A DNA stretch of 46,171 nt, from positions 1 through 46,171 of the forward strand of contig CALBPE010000095.1 in the NCBI GenBank assembly GCA_937899275.1. Direction: 5' to 3'. The position numbers and the translations under genes are program-made. The DNA comes from an uncultured Chlamydiae bacterium (lineage in GTDB: Bacteria > Chlamydiota > Chlamydiia > Chlamydiales > SM23-39). The notes beneath the pieces were generated by a model. It was given only the letters and a program-made list of their open reading frames with translations. It made no database searches and was not told the DNA's origin. Shown piece by piece: positions 7,942 to 15,834 of this stretch (the stretch's first letter is position 1; each line of letters begins with the position of its first letter).

Positions 7942-10129
7942 ATAAATCCAAATAGATAGGCTCTGCGATTTTCTCTTCAGAAAGAGCCTTTTTTAGCCCT
8001 GTTTTTCTACGAAATACCTGGTCGTTATGAATCGCAATGGCAACCGCTTTTTTTGTTCCTAAAAGAACAACAAATCTTTTACCTCTAGTGACCGCTGTGT
8101 AAAGTAAGTTACGGCAAAGTAGAGGGTAGTGAGAAGAGTGCATAGGTACAATCACACAAGGAAACTCACTTCCCTGCGATTTATGAATAGAAATTGCATA
8201 AGCTAGTTGCAGCTCATCGAGTTCAGAAAAATCATATTCAATTGTTTTGTTTTGATCAAAAGCGACCAGGACCTGCTTGGAGACAAGGTTGATTTCTATG
8301 ATTTCACCTAGCTCGCCGTTAAATACTTTTTTCTGGTAATTGTTTTTGATTTGCATCACCTTATCACCTGGATGAAGCACTCTTGAGCCATGATAAAAAG
8401 GTTTGCTGCAAGGGTTGAGGACTTTTTGTAGACGTTCATTTAAAGCCGCCGTTCCGATGGCTCCTTTTTTCATAGGGGATAGCACTTGAATGTCCCAAAT
8501 AGGATGAAAACGCTTTTTTTCTGGAATCGTTTTGGTGATTAAAGACTCGATGGTTGTTGCAATTTTTTCAGGATCTTCTTCGATATAGAAATGAAAATCG
8601 CTCCAATCGTAATGACCTACATCTGGAAAATCACCTTGATTGATTTTATGAGCATTGATGATGATTTTTGATCCTGCGGCTTGTCGGAAAATTTTTTGCA
8701 ATTTTGTGCTGGTGATTTCATGAGAATCGATGAGGTCTTTTAATACATTGCCAGGCCCTACCGATGGCAGCTGATCTACATCTCCAATTAAAAGAAGTCT
8801 TGCATGGTCTGGCACGGCCAAAAGAAGCATGTGCATCAGTTCGGTATCCACCATACTGGCTTCATCTACAATAATTAAATCAGCAGACAAGGGGTTTTGT
8901 TTATTGCGCTTAAATCCTCCAGAGATGAAATCAATTTCTAGTATACTATGCAGGGTAAATGCTTTTTTTTTGGTGATTTGCGTCAGTCTTTTGGCCGCTC
9001 TTCCTGTAGGAGCGGCAAGTAAAATCTGTCCTGTGATTTTTGATAAAATCGTTAAAATCGCTTTTGTGATGGTGCTTTTTCCCGTACCAGGTCCTCCCGT
9101 TACGATATGTACGTTTTCTTCTAAACAGGCTTTTACTGCGATTTTTTGTTCATCAGCAAGCGTCATAGCAAGTTCTTCTTGAACCCACACAAGCGCTTTT
9201 TCTACATCGATCGATCGCATGCGAAGAGGAGCGTTTTGAATCCTTTTGATTTCTCTTGCAATAGATATTTCCGCTTGATAAAGAGCTTTTACCCATACGG
9301 ATACTTCTTCAGAATCGCTTTCTTTTTGCATCACAAGAAAGCCTTGTTTTTCTGCCATTTCTAAAGGAGCTTGTAAAGCGGCTATATCTACTTCTAATAT
9401 GCTACTTGCTTCTTCTAAAAGAGCGCTTTTTAACGCGCATGTATGTCCCTTAGAGCTAAGTTCCCAAAGGGTATAGCTAAGTCCTGCGATTAGACGGTCT
9501 TGAGAATCTTTTGCAAACCCGACGTTAAGAGCAATCGCATCGGCCATTTTAAACCCGATGCCAAAGATATCTTTGGCTAAGTCATACGGTTTTTCCTGTA
9601 CTTTTTCGATGCTGCGTTCTTTATAAACGCGGTAAATTTTTTGCGCATAAGCAGGGCTAATATGGTGGCCTTGCAGAAAAATCATCACATCGCGAATCGC
9701 TCTTTGTTCTTGCCAAGAAGCGATAATCTGTTGCAGCCTTTTTTCGCCTAATCCAGGAATTTGACAGAGTTTTTGGGGAAAGTTTTCAATGATATCTAAG
9801 GTATTTTCTCCAAACTTTTCCACAATTTTTTTTGCGTATACAGGACCTATTCCCTGAATCATCCCCGACTCTAAGTACTTCTGTATGCCAACAATACTAG
9901 ACGGCGGCGTAATAGAGAGCTTTGTTACATGAAACTGCTTGCCATGATGAGAATGGTTTTGCCAGCTACCTTTTACTGTGACGCACTCACCAACTTTTAC
10001 ATTGGATAAATGCCCTAAAATCGTGACCAAAGAAGAGGGGTTTTCTCTTTGTAGCCTTGCGATCGCGTAGCTTTGATCAGGGGCTTGGAAAAGGATTGAG
10101 GCAATCTGCCCTTTAAGAGATTCTTCCAT
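7934..10129 (-). CDS. recD2: RecD2-type superfamily 1 DNA helicase
   Basis: RecD2 is a 5'-3' SF1B helicase that works without RecBC. The first 80 residues form the N-terminal OB-like domain. Helix-hairpin-helix segments follow (MIQGIGPVYAKKI near residue 90; QIPGLGEKRL near 123). The ATPase part has Walker A GGPGTGKST at residues 345-353, Walker B VDEASMVD, QLPSVGPG, and the C-terminal ISIHKSQGSEF motif, then LLYTAVTRGK. It lies tail-to-tail with metG in the position of recD in chlamydial genomes. No clear Shine-Dalgarno is visible before ATG 10129. Confidence 0.94.
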   Translation of the reverse strand: MEESLKGQIASILFQAPDQSYAIARLQRENPSSLVTILGHLSNVKVGECVTVKGSWQNHSHHGKQFHVTKLSITPPSSIVGIQKYLESGMIQGIGPVYAKKIVEKFGENTLDIIENFPQKLCQIPGLGEKRLQQIIASWQEQRAIRDVMIFLQGHHISPAYAQKIYRVYKERSIEKVQEKPYDLAKDIFGIGFKMADAIALNVGFAKDSQDRLIAGLSYTLWELSSKGHTCALKSALLEEASSILEVDIAALQAPLEMAEKQGFLVMQKESDSEEVSVWVKALYQAEISIAREIKRIQNAPLRMRSIDVEKALVWVQEELAMTLADEQKIAVKACLEENVHIVTGGPGTGKSTITKAILTILSKITGQILLAAPTGRAAKRLTQITKKKAFTLHSILEIDFISGGFKRNKQNPLSADLIIVDEASMVDTELMHMLLLAVPDHARLLLIGDVDQLPSVGPGNVLKDLIDSHEITSTKLQKIFRQAAGSKIIINAHKINQGDFPDVGHYDWSDFHFYIEEDPEKIATTIESLITKTIPEKKRFHPIWDIQVLSPMKKGAIGTAALNERLQKVLNPCSKPFYHGSRVLHPGDKVMQIKNNYQKKVFNGELGEIIEINLVSKQVLVAFDQNKTIEYDFSELDELQLAYAISIHKSQGSEFPCVIVPMHSSHYPLLCRNLLYTAVTRGKRFVVLLGTKKAVAIAIHNDQVFRRKTGLKKALSEEKIAEPIYLDLFN

Positions 10130-10616
10130 AGGGACTTATATTTGATAATATGAATACTCATTGTAGCATAGATCATGAAAGCCAGTAAGAGAAATTTTTG
10201 ACATTTTTTTTCTACCTTATCTAAAGTAGATTTGTAAAAAGAATAAGGTGCATCTTATGAGTGTTACACCTCCTGACTTTTCAATTATGATATGTACGTT
10301 TCTTGTTTGTTGTTGGTTGAGATCATATCTATAAAAAGCGAATGACTCCATTTAAATGCCCACAGCTCAATAGAACATTTTTTAGGAAGCTGATAGAAAA
10401 ATAGTTGCCATTTGTGGATGCAAAGCTTTATATCGAGCGGATATTTTCAAACGCTTTGGAGATACAGTTAAAGCTTCTAAACAAAAAAATTGCAGCAGCA
10501 TGTACTTAGGTCTCTTTTTGCCGTACACGCAGCTGGAAATGTTTCCATAGAGCTGAGGCTGATGAAAGATTACTTGCTATTTAACGCGATGAATCAGTAA
10601 AATCGGTATAAAATAT
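10130..10616 (+). other. Intergenic stretch with a candidate promoter and decayed coding sequence
   Basis: No convincing intact gene is present. A consensus -35 TTGACA at 10198-10203, then 18 nt and TAAAGT at 10222-10227, could be a promoter. It leads to AAGG and a 25-codon frame at 10257-10334 that I do not trust as a gene. From 10340 to 10600, short frames on both strands run into stops (for example 'FVDAKLYIERIFSNALEIQ' on plus), which suggests a decayed gene, but no family is recognisable. TATAAA at 10607-10612 may be the -10 box of the tRNA gene. Confidence 0.35.
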
Positions 10617-10688
10617 TCCGGGTTAGCTCAGCGGTAGAGCAGTGGACTGTTAATCCATTGGTCGCAAGTTCGAATCTTGCACCCGGAG
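10617..10688 (+). tRNA. tRNA-Asn (anticodon GTT)
   Basis: A full cloverleaf can be drawn. The acceptor stem TCCGGGT (10617-10623) pairs with ACCCGGA (10681-10687) and the discriminator is G10688. The D arm is GCTC/GAGC, and the anticodon stem is GTGGA/TCCAT with loop CTGTTAA and anticodon GTT at 10649-10651. The variable loop is 5 nt. The T arm is GCAAG/CTTGC with loop TTCGAAT. CCA is not encoded. The gene sits at the edge of the accessory island. Confidence 0.96.
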
Positions 10689-10694
10689 ATTTAT

Positions 10695-10909
10695 TCATCG
10701 ATATGACGCCGCAAAGATCGTAGACAACGGTTTTACTGGTGCTACCAGCAATTTTTCCATCTCAATTTTACTCTCGAAAAGACGAAATTCAGAAGTTCCT
10801 GTTTTTCCTTTAATTTCGAACTCATAAAAATTTCCTTAGCACGTTTAGCCAAATCCAGGACCGTTTTTGCTGTGATGAGATACTTCGTCCCCGTTGATAT
10901 GCTCCCTCA
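10695..10909 (-). pseudogene. Relic of a large serine recombinase, C-terminal part, frameshifted
   Basis: Read on the minus strand from about 10900, the frame gives TGTKYLITAKTVLDLAKRAK, then EIFMSSKLKEKQELLNFVFS, ending at a stop at 10742. This matches the C-terminal pattern of large serine recombinases, in which a helix (LELAKRA-E-F) leads to E-K--LLNFVFSN. A second frame immediately afterwards reads EMEKLLVAPVKPLSTIFAASYR before a stop at 10695, which is the usual ending of such proteins (EKL--...KPF/L). One frameshift therefore splits the remnant. No catalytic N-terminal domain is present. It begins 7 bp from the 3' end of tRNA-Asn. Confidence 0.7.
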
Positions 10910-10970
10910 TTTGATTCGTAATGCTACGCTGCCGTGCTTTGAATGACTTTTAAATGTCCGTTGTGATCAT
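10910..10970 (-). pseudogene. Stub that may be the start of the missing AbiEii toxin
   Basis: An ATGA overlap with the abiEi stop codon gives a start at 10970, the usual coupling of abiEi and abiEii. The frame reads MITTDI, a TAA stop, then KSFKARQRSITNQMREHING before running into recombinase-relic sequence. A ...SFKAR-R- segment is compatible with the SV-ARL-N beginning of AbiEii nucleotidyltransferase toxins, but it is too short to prove. The toxin body is absent. Confidence 0.35.
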
Positions 10971-11560
10971 GTCGTGTAAGCCAATAGGTAAGGAGTTATT
11001 TTGACCCTAAGGATTTTTGCATATTTTTGTAGTTTTTTCAAATCGGGTTTGTGGTTTTTATCACGCAAATAACGCCGCAATGCTTTAATGGCAATTTCGT
11101 GGCTAAGATACCGGAAAGCGTCAACTACGCAACGCTCTTTGTCAAAGATTTTTACCTTATACTCTCCCAACATCATCTCTGTCTTGCCTAAATCAATATT
11201 ACGCATTCTTATAATGCGGCTATCAGGTCGTTTTGATGCATAGGCGCGATTGGGAATCGCAATCCAAACTTCTCTCATCACTTGATCTGTCAAGTTATAG
11301 ATGCAGAGTGCTGAAATCAGACAGATCACTCCTTCTCGGATCGAAGTTGTTGCCCATGCAACATGTTCCAAAGGAAAAGCGACTTTCTGTTCATAATCCA
11401 CTGAACGATAGGCGCCTGGGTAAAGGCGTTCAAGGACACCTATTTTGACAAAATAGGCAAGAGCATGCCTGGGAATGCCCTTGGATTCTGCATCTTTTAC
11501 CGTAAATAAGGGAACCTCTAGGAAAGGTCTCAAAATGTGAAAATATTTTGACTGTCTCAT
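10967..11560 (-). CDS. abiEi: AbiEi-family antitoxin / transcriptional regulator (type IV toxin-antitoxin), orphan
   Basis: This 197-residue protein fits the AbiEi antitoxin family, which neutralises the AbiEii nucleotidyltransferase toxin without direct contact and represses its own operon. The N-terminal part resembles the AbiEi winged-helix domain (FTVKDAESKGIPRHALAYFV, then LERLYPGAYR). The core has the family blocks ISALCIYNLTDQV, REVWIAIPNRA and KIFDKERCVVDAFRY. The C-terminal part is basic. No intact toxin gene follows; see the stub at 10910-10970. A promoter and inverted repeat lie immediately upstream, and the message may be leaderless. It probably came with a mobile element and has lost its partner. 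Confidence 0.85.
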   Translation of the reverse strand: MRQSKYFHILRPFLEVPLFTVKDAESKGIPRHALAYFVKIGVLERLYPGAYRSVDYEQKVAFPLEHVAWATTSIREGVICLISALCIYNLTDQVMREVWIAIPNRAYASKRPDSRIIRMRNIDLGKTEMMLGEYKVKIFDKERCVVDAFRYLSHEIAIKALRRYLRDKNHKPDLKKLQKYAKILRVKITPYLLAYTT

Positions 11561-11566
11561 ACTTGA

Positions 11567-11612
11567 ATTCTACAAATCCTACTCATTCAGGTCAATTGAG
11601 TTGATTTTGTAG
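11567..11612 (-). promoter_or_regulatory. Promoter and candidate autoregulatory operator of abiEi
   Basis: On the minus strand TTGACC (11595-11590), 17 nt and TAGAAT (11572-11567) form a near-consensus sigma-70 promoter. Only 6 nt separate the -10 box from ATG 11560, so transcription would start at or just before the ATG and give a leaderless message. There is no Shine-Dalgarno. Inverted arms CTACAAA (11570-11576) and TTTGTAG (11606-11612) flank the promoter, one overlapping the -10 box. A TCAATTGA palindrome at 11592-11599 overlaps the -35 box. AbiEi proteins are known to bind inverted repeats in their own promoters. Confidence 0.6.
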
Positions 11613-11762
11613 ACTGAGCTACCAGAAGTAGAAAGGGAGCAAATTGAAACTTCTTTGGAGAAGCTTGCCCAGTCAACAGTTCGAAGTGTGTCCAGTATCT
11701 GGAGATTTGCTGTTTCCTGTTTAGATTCATATACCCATTTAAAAAATCTCATTGGAAACTGA
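11613..11762 (+). pseudogene. Fragment of an unidentified coding sequence, 49 codons without a start
   Basis: After a stop at 11610-11612, the frame is open to a TGA at 11760-11762. It reads TELPEVEREQIETSLEKLAQ and continues STVRSVSSIWRFAVSCLDSY, with an amphipathic helical look and normal codon use. There is no start codon or ribosome binding site, so it is probably the 3' remnant of a lost gene. I do not recognise the family. It lies between abiEi and the 474-residue gene. Confidence 0.4.
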
Positions 11763-11860
11763 CTACTTTTTGTTTGATTGGGAATGTTAAAAAGATAATA
11801 AATTTAAAATATTTTTTAACTATTTTAAATAAAGGAATATTATTTTATAATATTTATTAA

Positions 11861-13285
11861 ATGGGAGTTTTTGTGATTGTATCTAATAGCAGATTTAATC
11901 TGCCTTATTTTCATACGAAAAAAAACCTTTCCGATCTGAACAACAACTATATTAGCCGGTTAAAGGGAAAATGGTCTAATCTTGGATTGCAAGATCAATG
12001 GTTTAATGATGATCTTAAAGGAGCTACAACTTTACTGGTTACTCGTTTGATCTTTCCTATTTTAGGTTTTCAAAAAACGCGAGATGTTCTGGATAGTGAA
12101 ATCCGATTTAATCATGAAAAAAACGGCATCGAGATACGGATGCAGGGTAAATTTGTTCTGGTTAAAGAGAAAATTTCCAATCAGTTTATCTTTTCCAAAG
12201 AAGGAGGAGGTACAATTCAACATGCTATAACCAAGAAAAATTGGACTTATTTAGGAACAAATGGTCTTTTGCCTGTTGATCGTTGGACCCATCGTGAATT
12301 TTTGCCTGTAGTGCAGTTGAACTCTACTCAACTTCTACGATTGAGAGAGCATACAAACAAAAGCTCAATCGATAATTGCTTTATTCAGATTGTGACTGTG
12401 CCACGAAATGTATGGAGCAGTCCCAATAGTTACCTGACTGGCTTGAAGCAAAACTACAAAAAAAATGTGCCGTTGCATGCCTATGTTCGTTTAATTGATA
12501 AAGACGGTTTTGTGTATAGCACAGGGTTTGGATCAACAGATGAACAAGATCAGCTGCAAAATGAAATGGGCTATTTTTCAACGATTAATGGAATGCCGAC
12601 TATACTCGATTATGAAGAGTTTAGGCCTCATAAAGGACGCGTTACAACTACTTATCCTATTTCATTAGATAGATTTAATCAGACATTAAACAAGATTAGA
12701 GAAGATCGACGTAGTACTATTCGATTTAATATTCAGATTCAAAATTGCAATACTTTAGCAATAAAGTATTTAAAAACAGCAGGGGTGGACTTCCCTTCTA
12801 TAAATATGAGTCTAAGAGATATTATTTATGAGACTTTGCCTGATGTATTGCAGTTTAGAAAAAGTAGAGAGATATTCAACAAATATACTCCTCAGCTTGT
12901 AAAACTGCTGGTGAATGGGATTTACACGATACTTAGGACTTTAATAGAGTATTTAATAAGTATTTTGATTTTAAATCCTTTGTTCATTCTATATGGGATA
13001 AACAGATCGTCAAAGTTGACTGATCGTAAATCTTCAGAAGATCTGTTGATCGCTGCAAAACGCAAAATACACCTTTTTTCTAATGCCTTTGATTTGCAGG
13101 TGGACTTTTCATTGAAGACAATCGAACGACAGCTTAGTCATTCTGATGACAATGGAGTCACATGGGTTCATAGTTATAATGGGCCTAATCTGTCTATTGT
13201 TCCTAATCAAACGAATCAAGTAGCTGATCGCGCTCTACTTCATCAGTTGCAATCGATTTATTCTTTAAAAAACATGGTCCTTTAG
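11861..13285 (+). CDS. Unrecognised AT-rich protein with a possible permuted papain-like (LRAT/NlpC-type) fold
   Basis: This is a 474-residue protein with no family I can name. The central part shows a pattern seen in permuted papain-like enzymes: a histidine in LHAYVRLIDKDGFVYSTGFG (H206), then YPISLDRFNQTLNKI near residue 265, then a cysteine in IQNCNTLAIKYLKTAGVDFP (C296). The order His then Cys is that of the permuted families. A hydrophobic segment (about residues 348-380) could cross a membrane. There is no signal peptide. The gene is more A+T-rich than its core neighbours. TATAAT-like sequence precedes it. An alternative GTG start at 11873 has GGGAG 5 nt upstream and may be the true start. 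A secreted effector is possible. Confidence 0.6.
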   Translation: MGVFVIVSNSRFNLPYFHTKKNLSDLNNNYISRLKGKWSNLGLQDQWFNDDLKGATTLLVTRLIFPILGFQKTRDVLDSEIRFNHEKNGIEIRMQGKFVLVKEKISNQFIFSKEGGGTIQHAITKKNWTYLGTNGLLPVDRWTHREFLPVVQLNSTQLLRLREHTNKSSIDNCFIQIVTVPRNVWSSPNSYLTGLKQNYKKNVPLHAYVRLIDKDGFVYSTGFGSTDEQDQLQNEMGYFSTINGMPTILDYEEFRPHKGRVTTTYPISLDRFNQTLNKIREDRRSTIRFNIQIQNCNTLAIKYLKTAGVDFPSINMSLRDIIYETLPDVLQFRKSREIFNKYTPQLVKLLVNGIYTILRTLIEYLISILILNPLFILYGINRSSKLTDRKSSEDLLIAAKRKIHLFSNAFDLQVDFSLKTIERQLSHSDDNGVTWVHSYNGPNLSIVPNQTNQVADRALLHQLQSIYSLKNMVL

Positions 13286-13408
13286 TCACGTGATATAAGA
13301 CCCTTGTAGATTTAATAATGGAAGGGTAATTCGTTCGAATGATCTTTTGAAAAAACTTTTTGCAGTTGGCTTTACAATAGACGCATTAAAAAACTGAAAG
13401 CATATTCA

Positions 13409-13615
13409 TTAAGTGTGTATTTCAATGCAAACCGAAGCCAAAAAAGAAGGGGGGTATGTTTTTAAGGTTGTATCTTCCACATCAATAACAATTGAGCCCC
13501 CAACACCGTTTGCAAATGCTATACAGGTCTTAATTAATGCTTCAAATTTTGGAAGTGCTGATTTGAGTTCTATTGTTTTAGATTCCCTTTCCTCAAAAAA
13601 TTGTTTTTTGCGCAT
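13409..13615 (-). pseudogene. Truncated AlbA_2 (Schlafen-type) domain protein, N-terminal fragment
   Basis: The 68-residue frame reads FFEERESKTIELKSALPKFE and then IKTCIAFANGVGGSIVIDVE, the N-terminal signature of AlbA_2 / divergent AAA_4 proteins (E-K--IE-K, AFAN--GG-I-IGVED). The family continues for hundreds of residues, but here it diverges after VEDTTLK and stops at 13409, so it is a truncated copy. Part of the glycine-rich turn is changed (GVED is DVED). It lies next to short repeats and another fragment, in the decayed part of the island. Confidence 0.65.
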
Positions 13616-13655
13616 AATTGCACCAACCTTATCATAATTGCACCAATTGCACCAA
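13614..13655 (-). repeat. Three copies of an 11-bp repeat TTGGTGCAATT
   Basis: On the minus strand TTGGTGCAATT occurs at 13655-13645, 13646-13636 and 13626-13616. The first two share two bases. The third is directly before the ATG of the AlbA_2 fragment. A fourth copy lies at 13800-13790. Three of the four copies are followed by AT, giving TTGGTGCAATTAT. In one frame the repeat encodes Gly-Ala-Ile, so it may descend from a repetitive coding region. Confidence 0.65.
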
Positions 13656-13672
13656 ATCTATAATGATTCAGA

Positions 13673-13870
13673 TTAGATCGATGATTTAAAATGGGAGGAG
13701 TTTTTTTCTAAGTAATTGGTAATTAACTGTTTTCTGGTTATTTTTTTGTTGAGAAGAGGCTTTAGTCTATAGGTGGTTTTTTCGCTTATAATTGCACCAA
13801 GAGCATACGATCTATCTTGGTTAGTCTTTACGTTGTCCCATTGATAAAAATTTATTGATAAAATGTGCAT
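13673..13870 (-). pseudogene. Unidentified 65-codon frame, probably a gene fragment
   Basis: The frame from ATG 13870 to TAA 13673 includes SYALGAIISEKTTYRLKPLL and then KKITRKQLITNYLEKNSSHF. The second half looks like a real C-terminus, basic and helical. The N-terminal ten or so residues are less convincing, there is no good ribosome binding site, and the fourth copy of the local repeat lies inside it. It may be the 3' end of a lost gene on the same strand as the AlbA_2 fragment. Confidence 0.3.
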
Positions 13871-13932
13871 GTAAACCTATGATGCAAAGCTATTTTTATC
13901 AAAAAGATTTTTACCATACTACAGGGTCTACT

Positions 13933-14724
13933 ATGAAAAAATATCTACGCTTGTTGCTTGTTTTTGTCACACCTTCTTTGTTTTCTGCAGAAGTGCCGAT
14001 GATTTATTCTTTAAAGCTGGGATCTTCTGAAACCCAAGAAGAAGCGCTTTTTGTGCAGCATGCAAAAAACAGCTTTGCAAAGGCTTTGCAGCATACCTCG
14101 CGCCTTTCAAATCAAGACTTCATGAACACGCAGGCTGCGGCAGATTGGCGGGGCTCGGTGATCAAAAATGGACGCAAAAGTTCATTAAAAGATTTAACCG
14201 AATTTAGAGAGTACCACTTGCTGAATAACCTCTGCTCTTTACCAGGCTCATCTCATTTACACGTAGGTCTTCTTGGGGGAGACTCATTTGTAGCTGCTTT
14301 ATATGGCAATGAACTATCCCTTGTGCAAAAGGTGGGGCTCGATTGGTTTAAGGAGTGTACTGAAGAGCTTTTTTATAGAAACTGTTATACTTTTTTACCT
14401 CAAGATAGTTTTCGGATTATTAAAAGCGCTTGTTTTTCAATTAACAAAAATATATTTACTCACCCGATCAACATCTATTTTTACGACGCAGATCATACAG
14501 AGGAAAGCAACCGAAAAGCTTTTACTGAATACAACGATCTTTTTGCTAATGTATTTATCGCGGTATTTGATGACTGGAACTGGGACTTTGTAAGACGCGG
14601 CGCATTTCGGGGGTTTGATGAATTAGGTTATACCATTTTGTACCAAAATGTATTGGACGGAGGAAAAGAGCCTTTGCGTAAATTGCAATATGTGGCGGTT
14701 ATTCGAAAAGATCGATGGAGATAA
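13933..14724 (+). CDS. Exported SAM-dependent methyltransferase-like protein
   Basis: The ATG at 13933 gives 263 residues with a clear N-terminal signal peptide (MKKYLRLLLVFVTPSLFSA), so this start is preferred over in-frame starts further upstream at 13855. The mature part resembles class I SAM methyltransferases of the Methyltransf_24 type: a glycine-rich block HLHVGLLGGDSFVAAL, then INIYFYDADHTEESN, and FIAVFDDWNWDFVRRGAF. The acidic loop DADH is typical. The substrate is unknown, and export of a SAM-dependent enzyme is unusual, so it may be a secreted effector. It stands first in a three-gene set, 14 bp before the GH130 gene. Confidence 0.65.
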   Translation: MKKYLRLLLVFVTPSLFSAEVPMIYSLKLGSSETQEEALFVQHAKNSFAKALQHTSRLSNQDFMNTQAAADWRGSVIKNGRKSSLKDLTEFREYHLLNNLCSLPGSSHLHVGLLGGDSFVAALYGNELSLVQKVGLDWFKECTEELFYRNCYTFLPQDSFRIIKSACFSINKNIFTHPINIYFYDADHTEESNRKAFTEYNDLFANVFIAVFDDWNWDFVRRGAFRGFDELGYTILYQNVLDGGKEPLRKLQYVAVIRKDRWR

Positions 14725-14738
14725 ATTAGGTGTTTTTG

Positions 14739-15830
14739 ATGAAGAATATTTTTTTGCGCTCTATTTTCTTCCTCTTTTTTTGTGGCAATGTCTATGCAAG
14801 TTCTTGGGAACTCGGTCCATTTACTAGGGTGGATGCAAACAGACCTATTTTAAAAAGCGATCCTTTTTCTTCGTTTTTTTGCCCTATGCTGCAAAAAAAC
14901 GTTTTTTGGGAAAGTGGTCATGTGTTTAATCCTGGAGCTGCTTTATACCGCAATCAAGTTGTAGTGATATATAGAGCCGAAGATAACTGCGGCTCAGGTT
15001 TAGGCAATCATACATCTCGGTTAGGGTTTGCTATCAGTGAAGATGGCGTGCATTTTACAAAAAATAGAGCGCCTACTTTTTTCCCTCAAGAAGATGCAGA
15101 AGCTGACTACGAGCATTTAGGCGGATGTGAAGATCCTCGTATTGTACAAAGAGAAGATGGTCTTTATGTGATGACATATACCCAGTGGAACCGGCAAATT
15201 GCTGTACTTGCTGTTGCAAGTTCTAATAATTTGAAAGATTGGAAAAAGCATGGGTATGCATTTTCTCAATCGATGCGTAAAAAATGGTCGAAAGCAGGAG
15301 CCATTGTTTGTAGAGCAACAAAAGACGGATTAATAGCTGCAAAAATCCATGGTAAATACTGGATGTATTGGGGAGAGGGGACTGTTTATGCAGCGACTTC
15401 AGAAGATTTAATTCATTGGACCCCTATTTTTGATCAGGACCGAAGATTACTACCCATCTTAGAACCAAGAGCATCGCATTTTGATAGCCTTTTAGTAGAA
15501 CCTGGCCCGCCAGCTATTTTGCAAAAAGATGGAATTCTTTTATTATATAACGGAAAAAATTCAGGGATTAGAGGGGATAAAAGGATGCCAAAGTGGGTGT
15601 ATTCTCCAGGTCAGGTTTTATTTAATAAGCAAAAACCAACGCAAGTGCTGCAAAGAGCCTCAGACTGTTTTTTAACACCTGAAACGTCCTACGAAAGAAG
15701 CGGCCAGTATGGTGCGGGAGCCATCTTTGTGCAAGGATTAGTGCCCTATCAAGGATCATGGTATCTATATTACGGCGCAGCTGATTCAGGGATTGGCGTT
15801 GCTACTTGCCCTATTGATGAGATGGAATAA
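14739..15830 (+). CDS. Exported GH130-family beta-mannoside phosphorylase or hydrolase
   Basis: GH130 enzymes are five-bladed beta-propellers that phosphorolyse or hydrolyse beta-mannosidic bonds. A signal peptide (MKNIFLRSIFFLFFCGNVYA) precedes the propeller. The family blocks are FNPGAALYRNQVVVIYRAED near residue 60, GGCEDPRIV near residue 127 with the catalytic Asp of EDPR, LLLYNGKN, and WYLYYGAADSGIGVA at the C-terminus. An ATG at 14739 has TTAGG 8 nt upstream; an in-frame GTG lies at 14730. The specificity (phosphorylase or hydrolase, and the linkage) cannot be read from the sequence. It lies in a set with the exported genes on both sides. Confidence 0.85.
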   Translation: MKNIFLRSIFFLFFCGNVYASSWELGPFTRVDANRPILKSDPFSSFFCPMLQKNVFWESGHVFNPGAALYRNQVVVIYRAEDNCGSGLGNHTSRLGFAISEDGVHFTKNRAPTFFPQEDAEADYEHLGGCEDPRIVQREDGLYVMTYTQWNRQIAVLAVASSNNLKDWKKHGYAFSQSMRKKWSKAGAIVCRATKDGLIAAKIHGKYWMYWGEGTVYAATSEDLIHWTPIFDQDRRLLPILEPRASHFDSLLVEPGPPAILQKDGILLLYNGKNSGIRGDKRMPKWVYSPGQVLFNKQKPTQVLQRASDCFLTPETSYERSGQYGAGAIFVQGLVPYQGSWYLYYGAADSGIGVATCPIDEME

Positions 15831-15834
15831 TAGT

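Noticed and set aside
10257-10334. A 25-codon frame with AAGG and a good -35/-10 upstream
   Set aside because: Too short and Cys-rich without any recognisable pattern; promoter-like matches are common in AT-rich DNA.
13413-13637. A 74-codon plus-strand frame opposite the AlbA_2 fragment
   Set aside because: It is the complement of a recognisable AlbA_2 coding sequence.
13614-13800. CRISPR array
   Set aside because: The repeats are 11 bp with irregular spacing of 0-140 bp and no uniform spacers or cas genes nearby.
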